Assembly (NCBI RefSeq): GCF_001659605.2
Contig: NW_025215482.1
Coordinates: forward strand, 822,135-886,134
Direction: 5' to 3'
Length of the DNA: 64,000 nucleotides
Source: Manihot esculenta
Taxonomy: Eukaryota > Streptophyta > Magnoliopsida > Malpighiales > Euphorbiaceae
Shown: positions 14,534-25,364 of the stretch, in pieces
Layout: each line of letters begins with the position of its first letter
Position numbering within the stretch: the first letter of the stretch is position 1
Notes under the pieces: model-generated
The model's input: only the letters and a program-made list of their open reading frames with translations
The model's database searches: none
Told to the model about the DNA's origin: nothing
Position numbers and translations under genes: made by a program

Positions 14534-15760
14534 TGTAACGACCCGGAAAACCGACCCGTTACCGGCACTAGGGTCCAGATCGGCTTAAGGCCGCCGGGAC
14601 CCGTAGCAAGCCTACATACATCCTGTATACCTGTTTAATCCCATACATGATCAACAAACATACTTAAGAATTAAAACTTTTCTTTTTCTTCATACACCAA
14701 ACTCAACCTGTGCATGCACTGTATTCATCATATACATAAACATTAATCCCTCTGTGGGATTTCATCAAAGCCTCAATGGCAATATAAAATCTGTGTTGAG
14801 TTGGTTCACATACACATCATATAATAAGATCATGTACATACCAAGGGATTAACATATACTATGGTCAAGCACAAATCTATCCTCAATAACATAGTTACAT
14901 AAACATAACGGTTCAAACTTTACATTACATTCTTATCATATGTCATGTCCACATACTCTAGCTATTACATACATATGACTTGACTTCACTCTAGCCGACT
15001 CCTTGATCTCTCCTGTACCTGCAACTCTGGGGATAATGGGAGTGGGGTGAGCTAAAAGCCCAGTGAGCGGAAACTAAAAAACATTTGTTTTAATTCCTCC
15101 ATTTTTAGGTACATTATTATTCATTTTTATTTTTATTATCAAATAACTTTTATTTTCATTCTTATTCTTATTCATGCTTTCATGTATGCGTCATAACACA
15201 AACATTTCACAACAAGGATGAACTTGTCACCATTTAGCCCCTATCCTTCTTACTTATACATGCCGGGGGCGTAGAGCCGTAGCAGGCACACCCGGACTTC
15301 CATCATCAATCATAGTGCCAGGGGCGTAGAGCCGTAGCAGGCACACCTGGACTCACATAGGCTATCATGTCATACGAGGGCTAATGGATCATTCAATGTT
15401 CATCCACATCAACAACAAATTATGCAATGCAACATATTCGTGCATTCTAATGCAAGCAACCTAATATTGCATGGCATAATGATGCATGGGCAATGCTTTA
15501 TGATTCATTCATTTATTCAATTACTTTAAAACTTAAGGGGTTGTTCCACTCACCTGGTAACTGAAGCTTGACAACGAACTCTGAACAACTATCTCACAAC
15601 CGGGGGTCTCGGTTCCTCGGGTCTGAACCTACACAGGTGGACTCAAATGAGGCACCAAACATACATGAACGTGACTCTGAAAAGCTCCCCAAAAACCCCC
15701 TAAAACATCCTGAAAACATCACATGAAAACATGCAAGAAATGGCTGAACAGGGCACTTTC

Positions 15761-15952
15761 GGCGGCAGGTTCGGCGGCCGAAAGTCCCTCTGCAGCCGAA
15801 AGTCATGCAGGTTCGGCGGCACTTTCGGCGGCCGAACCTCCCAGACAGAGACGAACCTTGAGTTTCGGGGGCAGGCTTCGGCAGCCGAAACTGCCTCCAC
15901 AAGGGGGTTCGGCGGCCGAAAGTCACTTCGGCGGCCGAACCTGAGTTTCTGC
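15761..15952. promoter_or_regulatory. TTCGGCGGCCGAA motif cluster, downstream of the TATA-like box
   Basis: At least seven copies or near copies of the inverted motif TTCGG-N3-CCGAA lie within about 190 bp. Each can fold as a short hairpin in RNA and contains GGCGGC, which reads GCCGCC (the core of the plant GCC-box) on the other strand. In element orientation this cluster sits about 500-700 bp downstream of the TATA-like box, so it would lie in the transcribed leader. Function is inferred only; the cluster recurs at the same place in every LTR here. Confidence 0.4.
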
Positions 15953-16467
15953 CGAAGGGCAGAAACTTGGCTCCCTTGTGTCCACAGCCTCCAAAACGCC
16001 ACAAAACCTGCATAAACTTGATTCTACTCATGCATACACATCATACCAGTTCCTAGGGGTCTCATACAAACATATGCCCCAACTACAACACTTCAAACAC
16101 ACATCAAGCAAGCCACATTGTTCAAAAATCACATAAACCTAACATATGCTCAATTAACTCTAACATGCCTCTCTACCCCTTAAAACTTCATGAAACTCAT
16201 TTGAAACATACATTGAGCTTAAGATCGGCTCTTACCTCTTGAAGATCGAGGAAGAGACGACTCAACTCGGAGATCCAAGCACGAGAGCTCCTGAGTTTCC
16301 AAAGCTCCAAAACTTGCCTTTAAAGCTTAAAACTTGCAATGTGGGTTTAAAACTCAAGAAAGATGGAGGAGATCTAGTGAAAGAACACAAGATTTGAGGA
16401 GAGGGAGATCGGAAGCTTGTTGTGGCCGAAAATGGGAGAAAACCTTGCCCATTTCGGCTAAGGGTCC

Positions 16468-16476
16468 CTTTTATAG
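16468..16476 (-). promoter_or_regulatory. TATA-like box of the element A LTR
   Basis: The minus strand reads CTATAAAAG followed by GGACCC, a good match to a plant TATA box. It lies between the upstream and downstream TTCGGCGGCCGAA clusters. The same box is present in the other LTR copy at 24098-24106. Its position would place U3 upstream (higher coordinates) and R/U5 downstream. No transcription start can be shown from sequence alone. Confidence 0.5.
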
Positions 16477-16490
16477 TGGCTGGCCAGGCC

Positions 16491-16667
16491 ACGTTCGGGG
16501 GCCGAAGGTGCCTCCGCATGCATGCAAGGTTCGGCGGCCGAACTTGGAGTTCGGCGGCCGAACCTGCATTTCCCTCACTCAAAACTTTCGGGCGCCTAAA
16601 GTCCCTCCGAAAGCATGCATGTTCGGCGGCCGAACCTCAAAGTTCGGCGGCCGAACCTGGGTTTTCC
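16491..16667. promoter_or_regulatory. TTCGGCGGCCGAA motif cluster, upstream (U3) side
   Basis: Four or more GTTCGGCGGCCGAAC-type motifs plus degenerate forms lie directly upstream (in element orientation) of the TATA-like box. They contain GCCGCC on one strand, the core bound by plant AP2/ERF factors, and could be enhancer sites; this is inference. The matching cluster in the other LTR is at about 24123-24285. Confidence 0.4.
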
Positions 16668-16821
16668 TCCAAAGATTTTTCATGCTAAAACTCATTTAAT
16701 TCTTACTTAAAATATGAAAACATTTCATAAAATCATGGTTTTACCCTTCTAGAGGTTTCCGACATCCGAGGTCCCACCGGACGGTAGGGATTCCGATACC
16801 GGAGTCTAGCCGGGTATTACA

Positions 16822-16833
16822 TTCTCCCCCCTT
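16822..16833 (-). other. Polypurine tract of element A
   Basis: On the minus strand AAGGGGGGAGAA directly abuts the 3' LTR start TGTAATACC. This is the expected plus-strand primer of an LTR retrotransposon. Confidence 0.9.
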
Positions 16834-16835
16834 AA

Positions 16836-16857
16836 GAACATTCGTCCCCGAATGTTC
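16836..16857. repeat. Perfect 9-bp inverted repeat beside the polypurine tract
   Basis: GAACATTCG and CGAATGTTC are separated by four bases (TCCC). The same stem occurs next to the polypurine tract in C (52155-52176, perfect) and, with changes, in B and D. A CATTCG-type stem at this place is a recurrent feature of plant Tekay/Del elements as I recall the family. Confidence 0.8.
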
Positions 16858-16939
16858 CTCAACTAACATATAAAGCATGGCATCAATCATAACATACAAC
16901 ATATCATACATGCAACACATAGAACAACTAACACTCACC

Positions 16940-19900
16940 TCAAAACAGATGGGGGTACTGCTGGAGCATGGACTCCCGTGTCTCCCATGTGCATTCCTCT
17001 AAGTTGTGGTGGTTCCAAAGGACCTTTACCATCGGGATTTCCTTGTTCCTCAACTTTCTGATCTGAGTGTCTAGGATCCGCACTGGCTGTTCTACATAGG
17101 TGAGATCCTCATGGATCTCCATATCAGGCTCACTAAGAACCTTGCCCGGATCTGACACGAACTTCCTCAACATGGAAACATGGAAAACCGGATGGATTCT
17201 CTCCATAGAAGCAGGCAAGTCCAGCTTGTACGATACATTCCCAATCCTTTGCAGGACTTCAAAGGGTCCAATGTACCGCGGAGCTAGCTTACCCTTCTTA
17301 CCAAACCGAACCACCCCTTTCATCGGAGACACCTTGAGCAATACTAGATCCCCCTCCTGAAACTCTACCTGTTTCCTGCGGATGTCTGCATAACTTTTCT
17401 GCCTGCTGGTGGCAGTCTTTATCCTTTCTCTGATCATGGGCACCACCCTGCTGGTAATCTCTACAAGCTCAGGCCCTGCTAAGGACCTCTCTCCTACCTC
17501 TTCCCAGCAAACGGGTGACCTGCACTTCCTCCCATATAAAGCTTCATATGGAGTCATCCCTATGCTAGCATGATAGCTGTTATTGTAGGCAAACTCCACC
17601 AAAGGTAGATGTTGCTTCCAAGAACCGCCAAAATCTAGCACGCACATTCTGAGCATATCTTCTACGGTCTGGATGGTCCTCTCTGACTGTCCATCGGTCT
17701 GGGGGTGGAAGGCAGTACTGAAATCTAACCTGGTACCCATAGCACTCTGCAGACTCCGCCAAAACCTGGAGGTGAACTGGGGCCCTCTATCTGACACTAT
17801 AGATACCGGGACCCCATGTAGTCTGACGACTTCATCCACATAAACCTGCGCTAACTTATCCACAGAGTAGTTGCTCCTAACTGGAATGAAGTGAGCAGAT
17901 TTGGTGAGTCTGTCCACAATCACCCATATGGAGTCTAGTCTGTTGGATGTTGCCGGTAACCCCACTACGAAGTCCATAGCTATGTTCTCCCATTTCCATT
18001 CTGGAATAGGTAGCGGGTTAAGCATTCCAGCCGGCTTCTGATGCTCTAGTTTCACCCTCTGACACACATCGCAGGCTGACACGAACAGTGCCACGTCCTT
18101 CTTCATAGCTGGCCACCAATACACTCTCTTCAGATCCTGATACATCTTGGTGGCTCCAGGGTGAACACTATACCTGGTATTATGGGCTTCCCCCATAATA
18201 TCTCCCTTCAGACCAATGTCATCTGGCACACATAATCTGTTCCCGTAGCGAAGGATCCCCTTATCATCAAATCTGAACTCACTATCTTTGCCTGACTGAA
18301 CCGTCCTGGCAATCTTCACTAACTCTGGGTCCTCATGCTGTTTCTGAGCCACCTGCTCCAGAAACACTGGTGTTACCTTCATCTGTGCAATCAAAGCACC
18401 TGTGCCAGACAACTCCAACTGTAATCCCTCACTCATAAGTCTGTGGAACTCCTTCACCACCGGCCTCCTCTCTGCTGAAATGTGGGATAGACTGCCGAGT
18501 GATTTCCGGCTTAGGGCGTCTGCCACAACATTCGCCTTACCCGGATGGTACTGAATCTTGCAATCGTAGTCACTCAACAGCTCTACCCATCTCCTCTGCC
18601 TCAAGTTCAGTTCTCTCTGACTCAGGATGTACTGCAAGCTCTTATGATCTGTGAAGATCTCACACTTTACCCCATAAAGGTAATGCCTCCACATATTGAG
18701 TGCAAAGATCACTGCTACCATCTCAAGGTCATGTGTGGGGTAATTCAGCTCATGCTTCTTCAACTGCCTAGAAGCATAAGCGATCACCCTCTCATTTTGC
18801 ATTAGCACACAACCTAGTCCCACACGGGACGCATCACAATATACTGAGAAGTCATCATCACCTTTTGGCAGAGCTAACACCGGTGCTGAAGTCAACCTCC
18901 TCTTAAGCTCCTCAAAGCTTTCCTCACACTGATCGGTCCATATAAACTTCTGATTCTTCTTTGTCAATTTGGTCATAGGAGCAGCAATCTTTGAAAAGTC
19001 CTGAACGAACCTCCTGTAGTAACCTGCTAAACCCAAAAAACTTTTGATCTCGGTCACTGTGGTGGGTCTAGGCCAGTTAGCTACAGCCTCTACCTTCTTG
19101 GGGTCTACTTCAATACCCTGTTCTGACACAATGTGCCCCAAGAATGAAATGCTCCTAAGCCAAAACTCACACTTGGAGAACTTGGCATACAAGCCATGCT
19201 CTCTCAAGGTCTGCAAAACTATCCTCAGGTGATGGGCATGCTCCTCTGCATTTCTGGAATACACTAAGATATCGTCTATGAAGACAATAACGAAGTGATC
19301 CAGATACTGACTGAATACTCTGTTCATGAGGTCCATGAATGCTGCAGGGGCGTTGGTCAACCCAAACGGCATCACAAGGAACTCATAGTGCCCATACCTG
19401 GTCCTGAAAGCTGTCTTCGGTACGTCTTCATTCCTTATCCTCAACTGATGGTACCCTGATCTCAGATCTATTTTGGAGAAACAACCTGCTCCTGCTAGCT
19501 GGTCGAATAGATCGTCGATCCTCGGCAAAGGGTACTTGTTCTTGATGGTGGCTTTGTTCAACTGTCTGTAGTCGATACAAAGCCTAAGGGATCCATCCTT
19601 TTTCTTTACAAAGAGCACTGGAGCACCCCAAGGTGAGGTACTCGGTCGGATGAAACCCTTGTCCACCAGTTCTTGCAACTGTTCCTTTAGCTCTTTCAAC
19701 TCTGCTGGCGCCATCCTGTAGGGAGGGATAGAGATAGGCCTAGTTCCAGGCATCAGCTCTATTTCAAACTCTATCTCCCTTGCAGGTGGTAGTCCTGGAA
19801 GCTCGTCTGGGAAAACATCTAAGAACTCACTTACCACAGGCACTGAGGCGGGCTCTCTGACATAACTATCTAACTCCCTCACATGAGCTAGAAACCCCTG

Positions 19901-20827
19901 ACATCCCCTCCTAAGCAACCTACGAGCCTGAAGAGCTGAGATCAGACCTCTAGGTGTACCCCTCTTGTCTCCTCTGAAGACGACCTCTGACCCATCCTGA
20001 TCTCTGAATCTGACTACCTTGTCTCTACAGTCCAAGGTAGCACCATGGGTCGATAACCAATCCATCCCTAGAATGACGTCAAAATCTGTCAAATCTAGAA
20101 CCACTAGGTCGGCGGAAAGGCATCTTCCCTCTATGAAAACTGGACTACATTGGCAGACTGCCTCTGCCACTGACGGGTCACACTTGGGTCCACTGACCCA
20201 TAGGGGACACTCTAACCCAGAGACCATCAATCCTACCCTCTCCACGACTCTCGGAGCAATAAAAGAATGAGATGCACCCGGGTCCATTAAGGCATACACA
20301 TCTGAACAACCAATGATGAAATTACCTGCCACCACGGTGTTGGATGTGTTGGCCTCCTGCTGAGTCATTGTGAAGATCTGTGCCGGAGCTGATGGACCTT
20401 CACCTCTGTATCCTGCTGATGAAGAGGCTGACCCTCTCTCTCTGCCTCTGCCACTGGCCTGTGTTGCGGCTGGAGCTACTGGCTGCACCACACTGCCGGA
20501 GGTTGTCTGCTGAGACGGTGCTGTAAAGGCTCCTCTAGGACAGTCTCGAGCCAAATGACCCGCCTGTCCGCATCTGAAACATGTGTTTGTCCCTGCCAGA
20601 CATACTCCCTTGTGTGGTCTCCCACATCTCATACATGCTGTAACCTCTGCGCCAGAGCTTGAGCCACTGCCTAAACCCAGACCTGACTTGATCTTGTTCC
20701 AGAACTTATTCTTCTTAGATTTCCTGTGGCCTCTGTCCCACTTCTTATTGCCTGCAACTGCTGTACTCAGAGAAGAAGAGTCTACCCTTTCCCCACCTGG
20801 GGTCTTGGAACCAGAAGACTGTGCCAC
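16940..20827 (-). CDS. Element A pol polyprotein with nucleocapsid end of Gag
   Basis: An uninterrupted frame of 1295 codons encoding the enzymes of retrotransposition. Domains by residue: two zinc modules (Cys65-Cys76 and a CCHC knuckle at 83-96), aspartic protease with DPGA at 182-185 and ILGMDWL near 252-258, reverse transcriptase with SKIDLRSGY (Asp454) and FIDD at 516-519, RNase H with Asp665, Glu702, Asp727 and Asp770, integrase with an HHCC zinc site (His882, His889, Cys919, Cys922) and the catalytic triad Asp952, Asp1013, Glu1049, then a GPF-type module near 1187-1189 and a chromodomain-like tail from about 1244. All catalytic residues I expect are present. The first codon of the frame is GTG and is not a credible start: the frame opens just after a frameshift, and translation should begin in gag at 21916. 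It ends 119 bp from the 3' LTR. Confidence 0.93.
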   Translation of the reverse strand: MAQSSGSKTPGGERVDSSSLSTAVAGNKKWDRGHRKSKKNKFWNKIKSGLGLGSGSSSGAEVTACMRCGRPHKGVCLAGTNTCFRCGQAGHLARDCPRGAFTAPSQQTTSGSVVQPVAPAATQASGRGRERGSASSSAGYRGEGPSAPAQIFTMTQQEANTSNTVVAGNFIIGCSDVYALMDPGASHSFIAPRVVERVGLMVSGLECPLWVSGPKCDPSVAEAVCQCSPVFIEGRCLSADLVVLDLTDFDVILGMDWLSTHGATLDCRDKVVRFRDQDGSEVVFRGDKRGTPRGLISALQARRLLRRGCQGFLAHVRELDSYVREPASVPVVSEFLDVFPDELPGLPPAREIEFEIELMPGTRPISIPPYRMAPAELKELKEQLQELVDKGFIRPSTSPWGAPVLFVKKKDGSLRLCIDYRQLNKATIKNKYPLPRIDDLFDQLAGAGCFSKIDLRSGYHQLRIRNEDVPKTAFRTRYGHYEFLVMPFGLTNAPAAFMDLMNRVFSQYLDHFVIVFIDDILVYSRNAEEHAHHLRIVLQTLREHGLYAKFSKCEFWLRSISFLGHIVSEQGIEVDPKKVEAVANWPRPTTVTEIKSFLGLAGYYRRFVQDFSKIAAPMTKLTKKNQKFIWTDQCEESFEELKRRLTSAPVLALPKGDDDFSVYCDASRVGLGCVLMQNERVIAYASRQLKKHELNYPTHDLEMVAVIFALNMWRHYLYGVKCEIFTDHKSLQYILSQRELNLRQRRWVELLSDYDCKIQYHPGKANVVADALSRKSLGSLSHISAERRPVVKEFHRLMSEGLQLELSGTGALIAQMKVTPVFLEQVAQKQHEDPELVKIARTVQSGKDSEFRFDDKGILRYGNRLCVPDDIGLKGDIMGEAHNTRYSVHPGATKMYQDLKRVYWWPAMKKDVALFVSACDVCQRVKLEHQKPAGMLNPLPIPEWKWENIAMDFVVGLPATSNRLDSIWVIVDRLTKSAHFIPVRSNYSVDKLAQVYVDEVVRLHGVPVSIVSDRGPQFTSRFWRSLQSAMGTRLDFSTAFHPQTDGQSERTIQTVEDMLRMCVLDFGGSWKQHLPLVEFAYNNSYHASIGMTPYEALYGRKCRSPVCWEEVGERSLAGPELVEITSRVVPMIRERIKTATSRQKSYADIRRKQVEFQEGDLVLLKVSPMKGVVRFGKKGKLAPRYIGPFEVLQRIGNVSYKLDLPASMERIHPVFHVSMLRKFVSDPGKVLSEPDMEIHEDLTYVEQPVRILDTQIRKLRNKEIPMVKVLWNHHNLEECTWETRESMLQQYPHLF

Positions 20828-21916
20828 TGACTGTTTTACCTTCCCTCAACGATAGCACTAGCCTCCATTCTCCTAGCCATATCCACTATGGCATGGAAAC
20901 TCTCTCTCTCTGCTGACTGTACCAAAGAGGAATACCTGGAGTGCAGCCTCATAATATATCTCCTTGACTTCTTTTGATCTGTGTCCAAATTCAGCCCAGC
21001 ATATGGCAACAACTCCAGGAACCTGTCTGTGTACTCGTCTATACTCATGTCATCAGTTTGCCTCAACTGCTCGAATTCTATCATCTTCAATTCCCTTGAA
21101 CTATCAGGGAAAGCCCATCCTGCAAACTCGTTTGAAAACTCTTCCCAATTCATGCTGTCCACTCTCGGGTTCACATAATTCTTGAACCACTCCCGTGCCT
21201 TCTTGCACTTAAGAGTGAACCCGGCCATCTGAATGGCTCTACTGTCATCAGCCCCTATCTCATCTGTAATTGCCTTGACCCGCTCCAAATACACGGAATC
21301 ATCACCGGTTTCAAACTGGGGAGCACCCAGCTTCATATAATCGGTCATCTTGACCTTGCTCCCTCCAGATGAGGTAGGTTTGGGTACTTGTGTTCCGGGA
21401 CAGTAGATACTGGTGGTGGTGGAGGTACAACATCCCCTGGGGTAGGGTTTGCTGTACTGGTAAAGGGAGGTGGAGGTGGGTACATGGGTACTGAGAGTAT
21501 GGTGGAGTAAGGTGGGTATGGCATATGTGGAGGATAAGGGCTAAAACTGGGGTAATCCGATGTACCTCCCATCGAATACCCTGGATGGTGTGAATAGGGT
21601 GGGTAGTGATGTGGCTGGACATAACTCGAGGCCTGAGTGCCTCCTTCTGATTCTCCCATGCCCTCTTCCGCATGCTCACACCGAGACTGCCATCCCTCCT
21701 CTGGTCTACTTCCATATCCTCAGACATTCCTCCCTGCACTGTTCCCCTTACTGATCTGCTTCTTCCCAGATCTAAAGACCTTCTAGGGTCTCTAGCTACT
21801 CTGTCTCTGTTGGACCTACTGGACATTGCCCTAGGCAATGCTGGAGGACGGGCATCAGTGCCCTCGTCCTGAGGTGGCACTCCAGTCAATCGTGCAGATC
21901 GACGAGTTCCTCTCAT
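20828..21916 (-). pseudogene. Element A gag, broken by at least three frameshifts
   Basis: Gag begins at ATG 21916 with [10 protein letters not shown], the same start as in B and C. Three successive frames are needed: 21916 to about 21660 (N-terminal basic and acidic region), about 21659 to 21345 (Pro/Tyr-rich segment), and 21348 to 20836 (capsid-type retrotransposon Gag region with KAREWF and the [12 protein letters not shown] motif). A further shift near 20840-20850 is needed to enter the pol frame, which carries the zinc knuckles. Element B has all of this in one frame. The four frames follow one another by single-base steps, and the segment lies on the side of a contig end where the two LTRs also differ mainly by single-base indels. 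These breaks may therefore be sequencing errors and not real mutations. Confidence 0.8.
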
Positions 21917-22169
21917 TCTATCTTCTGAAAACAGCACATAGTATAAACAATCATTAGCATCATATGGTTCATGTGGAAACACATGAACCCTCATCACATA
22001 CATAGCATCACATCATAGCATTTATGCACATGCATATCATCATGGCATATCATATCATCATATTGACAGGACTCTACATCCTATCCTAGTGGACATGATT
22101 TTCCTAGTGTGCTTGACCTTCTAGAAATCTATGAGCCCGACACTCTAGGTCCGATCATATGAACCTAGG
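21917..22169 (-). other. Element A 5' untranslated leader
   Basis: Non-coding leader between the primer site and the gag ATG. It contains the block CTAGTGGACATGAT (plus-strand reading, about 22080-22100) that is found at the same place in all five elements, and a TTTTCAG just upstream of the gag ATG on the minus strand that could be a 3' splice site (weak). I see no open frame of interest. Confidence 0.6.
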
Positions 22170-22181
22170 GCTCTGATACCA
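22170..22181 (-). other. Primer binding site (tRNA-iMet type), element A
   Basis: The minus strand reads TGGTATCAGAGC, complementary to the 3' end of plant initiator methionine tRNA, three bases inside the 5' LTR. It fixes the element's direction as minus. Confidence 0.92.
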
Positions 22182-22184
22182 CTC

Positions 22185-24364
22185 TGTAACGACCCGGAAA
22201 CCGACCCGTTACCGGCACTAGGATCCAGATCGGCTTAAGGCCGCCGGGACCCGTAGCAAGCCTACATACATCCTGTATACCTGTTTAATCCCATACATGA
22301 TCAACAAACATACTTAAGAATTAAAACTTTTCTTTTCTTCATACACAAACTCAACCTGTGCATGCACTGTATTCATCATATACATAAACATAATCCCTCT
22401 GTGGGATTTCATCAAAGCCTCAATGGCAATATAAAATCTGTGTTGAGTTGGTTCACATACACATCATATAATAAGATCATGTACATACCAAGGGATTAAC
22501 ATATACTATGGTCAAGCACAAATCTATCCTCAATAACATAGTTACATAAACATAACTGTTCAAACTTTACATTACATTCTTATCATATGTCATGTCCACA
22601 TACTCTAGCTATTACATACATATGACTTGACTTCACTCTAGCCGACTTCTTGATCTCTCCTGTACCTGCAACTCTGGGGATAATGGGAGTGGGGTGAGCT
22701 AAAAGCCCAGTGAGCGAAACTAAAAACAATTTGTTTAATTCCTCCATTTTTAGGTACATTATTATTCATTTTTATTTTTATTATCAAATAACTTTTATTT
22801 TCATTCTTTTCTTATTCATGCTTTCATGTATGCGTCATAACACAAACATTTCACAACAAGGATGAACTTGTCACCATTTAGCCCCTATCCTTCTTACTTA
22901 TACATGCCGGGGGCGTAGAGCCGTAGCAGGCACACCCGGACTTCCATCATCAATCATAGTGCCAGGGGCGTAGAGCCGTAGCAGGCACACCTGGACTCAC
23001 ATAGGCTATCATGTCATACGAGGGCTAATGGATCATTCAATGTTCATCCACATCAACAACAAATTATGCAATGCAACATATTCGTGCATTCTAATGCAAG
23101 CAACCTAATATTGCATGGCATAATGATGCATGGCAATGCTTTATGATTCATTCATTTATTCATTACTTTAAAACTTAAGGGGTTGTTCCCACTCACCTGG
23201 TAACTGAAGCTTGACAACGAACTCTGAACAACTATCTCACAACCGGGGTCTCGGTTCCTCGGGTCCGAACCTACACAGGTGGACTCAAATGAGGCACCAA
23301 ACATACATGAACGTGACTCTGAAAAGCTCCCAAAAACCCCTAAAACATCCTGAAAATCACATGAAACATGCAAGAAATGGCTGAACAGGGCACTTTCGGC
23401 GGCAGGTTCGGCGGCCGAAAGTCCCTCTGCAGCCGAAAGTCATGCAGGTTCGGCGGCACTTTCGGCGGCCGAACCTCCCAGACAGAGACGAACCTTGAGT
23501 TCGGGGGCAGGCTTCGGCAGCCGAAACTGCCTCCACAAGGGGGTCGGCGGCCGAAAGTCACTTCGGCGGCCGAACCTGAGTTTGCCGAAGGGCAGAAACT
23601 TGCTCCTTGTGTCCACAGCCTCCAAAACGCCTCAAAACCTGCATAAACTTGATTCTACTCATGCATACACATCATACCAGTTCCTAGGGGCTCATACAAA
23701 CATATGCCCCAACTACAACACTTCAAACACACATCAAGCAAGCCACATTGTTCAAAAATCACATAAACCTAACATATGCTCAACTAACTCTAACATGCTT
23801 CTCTACCCCTTAAAACTTCATGAAACTCATTTAAAACATACATTGAGCTTAAGATCGGCTCTTACCTCTTGAAGATCGAGGAAGAGACGACTCAACTCGG
23901 AGATCCAAGCACGAGAGCTCCTGAGTTTCCAAAGCTCCAAAACTTGCCTTTAAAGCTTAAAACTTGCAATGTGGGTTTAAAACTCAAGAAAGATGGAGGA
24001 GATCTAGTGAAAGAACACAAGATTTGAGGAGAGGGAGATCGGAAGCTTGTTGTGGCCGAAAATGGGAGAAAACCTCGCCCATTTCGGCTAAGGGTCCCTT
24101 TTATAGTGGCTGGCCAGGCCACGTTCGGGGGCCGAAGGTGCCTCCGCATGCATGCAAGGTTCGGCGGCCGAACTTGGAGTTCGGCGGCCGAACCTGCATT
24201 TCCCTCACTCAAAACTTTCGGGCGCCTAAAGTCCCTCCGAAAGCATGCATGTTCGGCGGCCGAACCAAAGTTCGGCGGCCGAACTGGGTTTTTCCTCCAA
24301 AGATTTTTTTATTTAATGCAAAACTCATTTAATTTTATTTAAAATATGAAAACATTTCATAAAT
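22185..24364 (-). repeat. Element A 5' LTR, truncated by the gap
   Basis: This is the second LTR copy of A; it starts TGTAACGACC on the plus strand and breaks off at the N run about 95 bp before its expected end. It is aligned end to end with 14534 to about 16730. By eye there are roughly ten substitutions but about twice as many single-base indels, mostly in homopolymers, and the copy here tends to be the shorter one. TATA-like box at 24098-24106; hairpin minisatellite about 22905-22995; motif clusters about 23393-23575 and 24123-24285. Confidence 0.93.
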
Positions 24365-25364
24365 NNNNNNNNNNNNNNNNNNNNNNNNNNNNNNNNNNNN
24401 NNNNNNNNNNNNNNNNNNNNNNNNNNNNNNNNNNNNNNNNNNNNNNNNNNNNNNNNNNNNNNNNNNNNNNNNNNNNNNNNNNNNNNNNNNNNNNNNNNNN
24501 NNNNNNNNNNNNNNNNNNNNNNNNNNNNNNNNNNNNNNNNNNNNNNNNNNNNNNNNNNNNNNNNNNNNNNNNNNNNNNNNNNNNNNNNNNNNNNNNNNNN
24601 NNNNNNNNNNNNNNNNNNNNNNNNNNNNNNNNNNNNNNNNNNNNNNNNNNNNNNNNNNNNNNNNNNNNNNNNNNNNNNNNNNNNNNNNNNNNNNNNNNNN
24701 NNNNNNNNNNNNNNNNNNNNNNNNNNNNNNNNNNNNNNNNNNNNNNNNNNNNNNNNNNNNNNNNNNNNNNNNNNNNNNNNNNNNNNNNNNNNNNNNNNNN
24801 NNNNNNNNNNNNNNNNNNNNNNNNNNNNNNNNNNNNNNNNNNNNNNNNNNNNNNNNNNNNNNNNNNNNNNNNNNNNNNNNNNNNNNNNNNNNNNNNNNNN
24901 NNNNNNNNNNNNNNNNNNNNNNNNNNNNNNNNNNNNNNNNNNNNNNNNNNNNNNNNNNNNNNNNNNNNNNNNNNNNNNNNNNNNNNNNNNNNNNNNNNNN
25001 NNNNNNNNNNNNNNNNNNNNNNNNNNNNNNNNNNNNNNNNNNNNNNNNNNNNNNNNNNNNNNNNNNNNNNNNNNNNNNNNNNNNNNNNNNNNNNNNNNNN
25101 NNNNNNNNNNNNNNNNNNNNNNNNNNNNNNNNNNNNNNNNNNNNNNNNNNNNNNNNNNNNNNNNNNNNNNNNNNNNNNNNNNNNNNNNNNNNNNNNNNNN
25201 NNNNNNNNNNNNNNNNNNNNNNNNNNNNNNNNNNNNNNNNNNNNNNNNNNNNNNNNNNNNNNNNNNNNNNNNNNNNNNNNNNNNNNNNNNNNNNNNNNNN
25301 NNNNNNNNNNNNNNNNNNNNNNNNNNNNNNNNNNNNNNNNNNNNNNNNNNNNNNNNNNNNNNNN
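24365..25364. other. Assembly gap, exactly 1000 N
   Basis: The gap hides the last part of the 5' LTR of A, its target duplication and the return into satellite. The satellite to the right is homogeneous, unlike the diverged satellite on the left side of A, so the true gap may be large or the join may bring together non-adjacent contigs. Confidence 0.98.

Larger units (their letters stand above)
14534..16821 (-). repeat. Element A 3' LTR (2288 bp)
   Basis: Direct repeat of 22185-24364, starting on the plus strand with TGTAACGACC and ending with GGGTATTACA. It carries the U5-end block GGCTTAAGGCCGCC seen in every LTR of this window, two copies of a hairpin-prone unit beginning GGGGCGTAGAGCCGTAG (15261-15350), and two clusters of TTCGG-N3-CCGAA motifs (about 15761-15952 and 16491-16667). 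A TATA-like box lies between the clusters on the minus strand. Open frames inside it are by-products of the GC-rich motif clusters, not genes. Confidence 0.95.
14534..24364 (-). mobile_element. Element A: autonomous Ty3/gypsy (Tekay/Del-like chromovirus), 5' end in gap
   Basis: LTR retrotransposon on the minus strand inserted in the satellite. Order along the element: 5' LTR (22185 to beyond 24364), iMet primer site, gag (frameshifted), pol (open), polypurine tract, 3' LTR (14534-16821). LTR termini are TGTAA and TTACA. The outer five bases on the left are CATCC (14529-14533); the matching target duplication would lie in the gap and cannot be checked. About 9.8 kb are visible and roughly 0.1 kb of the 5' LTR is missing. 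Clade assignment rests on the pol order, the C-terminal chromodomain-like tail and the CATTCG-type inverted repeat beside the polypurine tract, as known for plant Tekay/Del elements. Confidence 0.93.

Noticed and set aside
15594..16031. Open frames of 70-145 codons inside LTRs (also 23152-24342, 36192-36446, 42562-42951, 49975-50364)
   Set aside because: They translate the GC-rich TTCGGCGGCCGAA clusters on either strand, recur in every LTR, and have no domain.
17100..20855. Plus-strand frames of 60-90 codons within pol of A (and within pol of B)
   Set aside because: They are antisense shadows of the conserved minus-strand pol frame.
22170..22181. A possible tRNA gene fragment
   Set aside because: Only the 12-base complement of the iMet tRNA 3' end is present, beside an LTR; it is a primer binding site.
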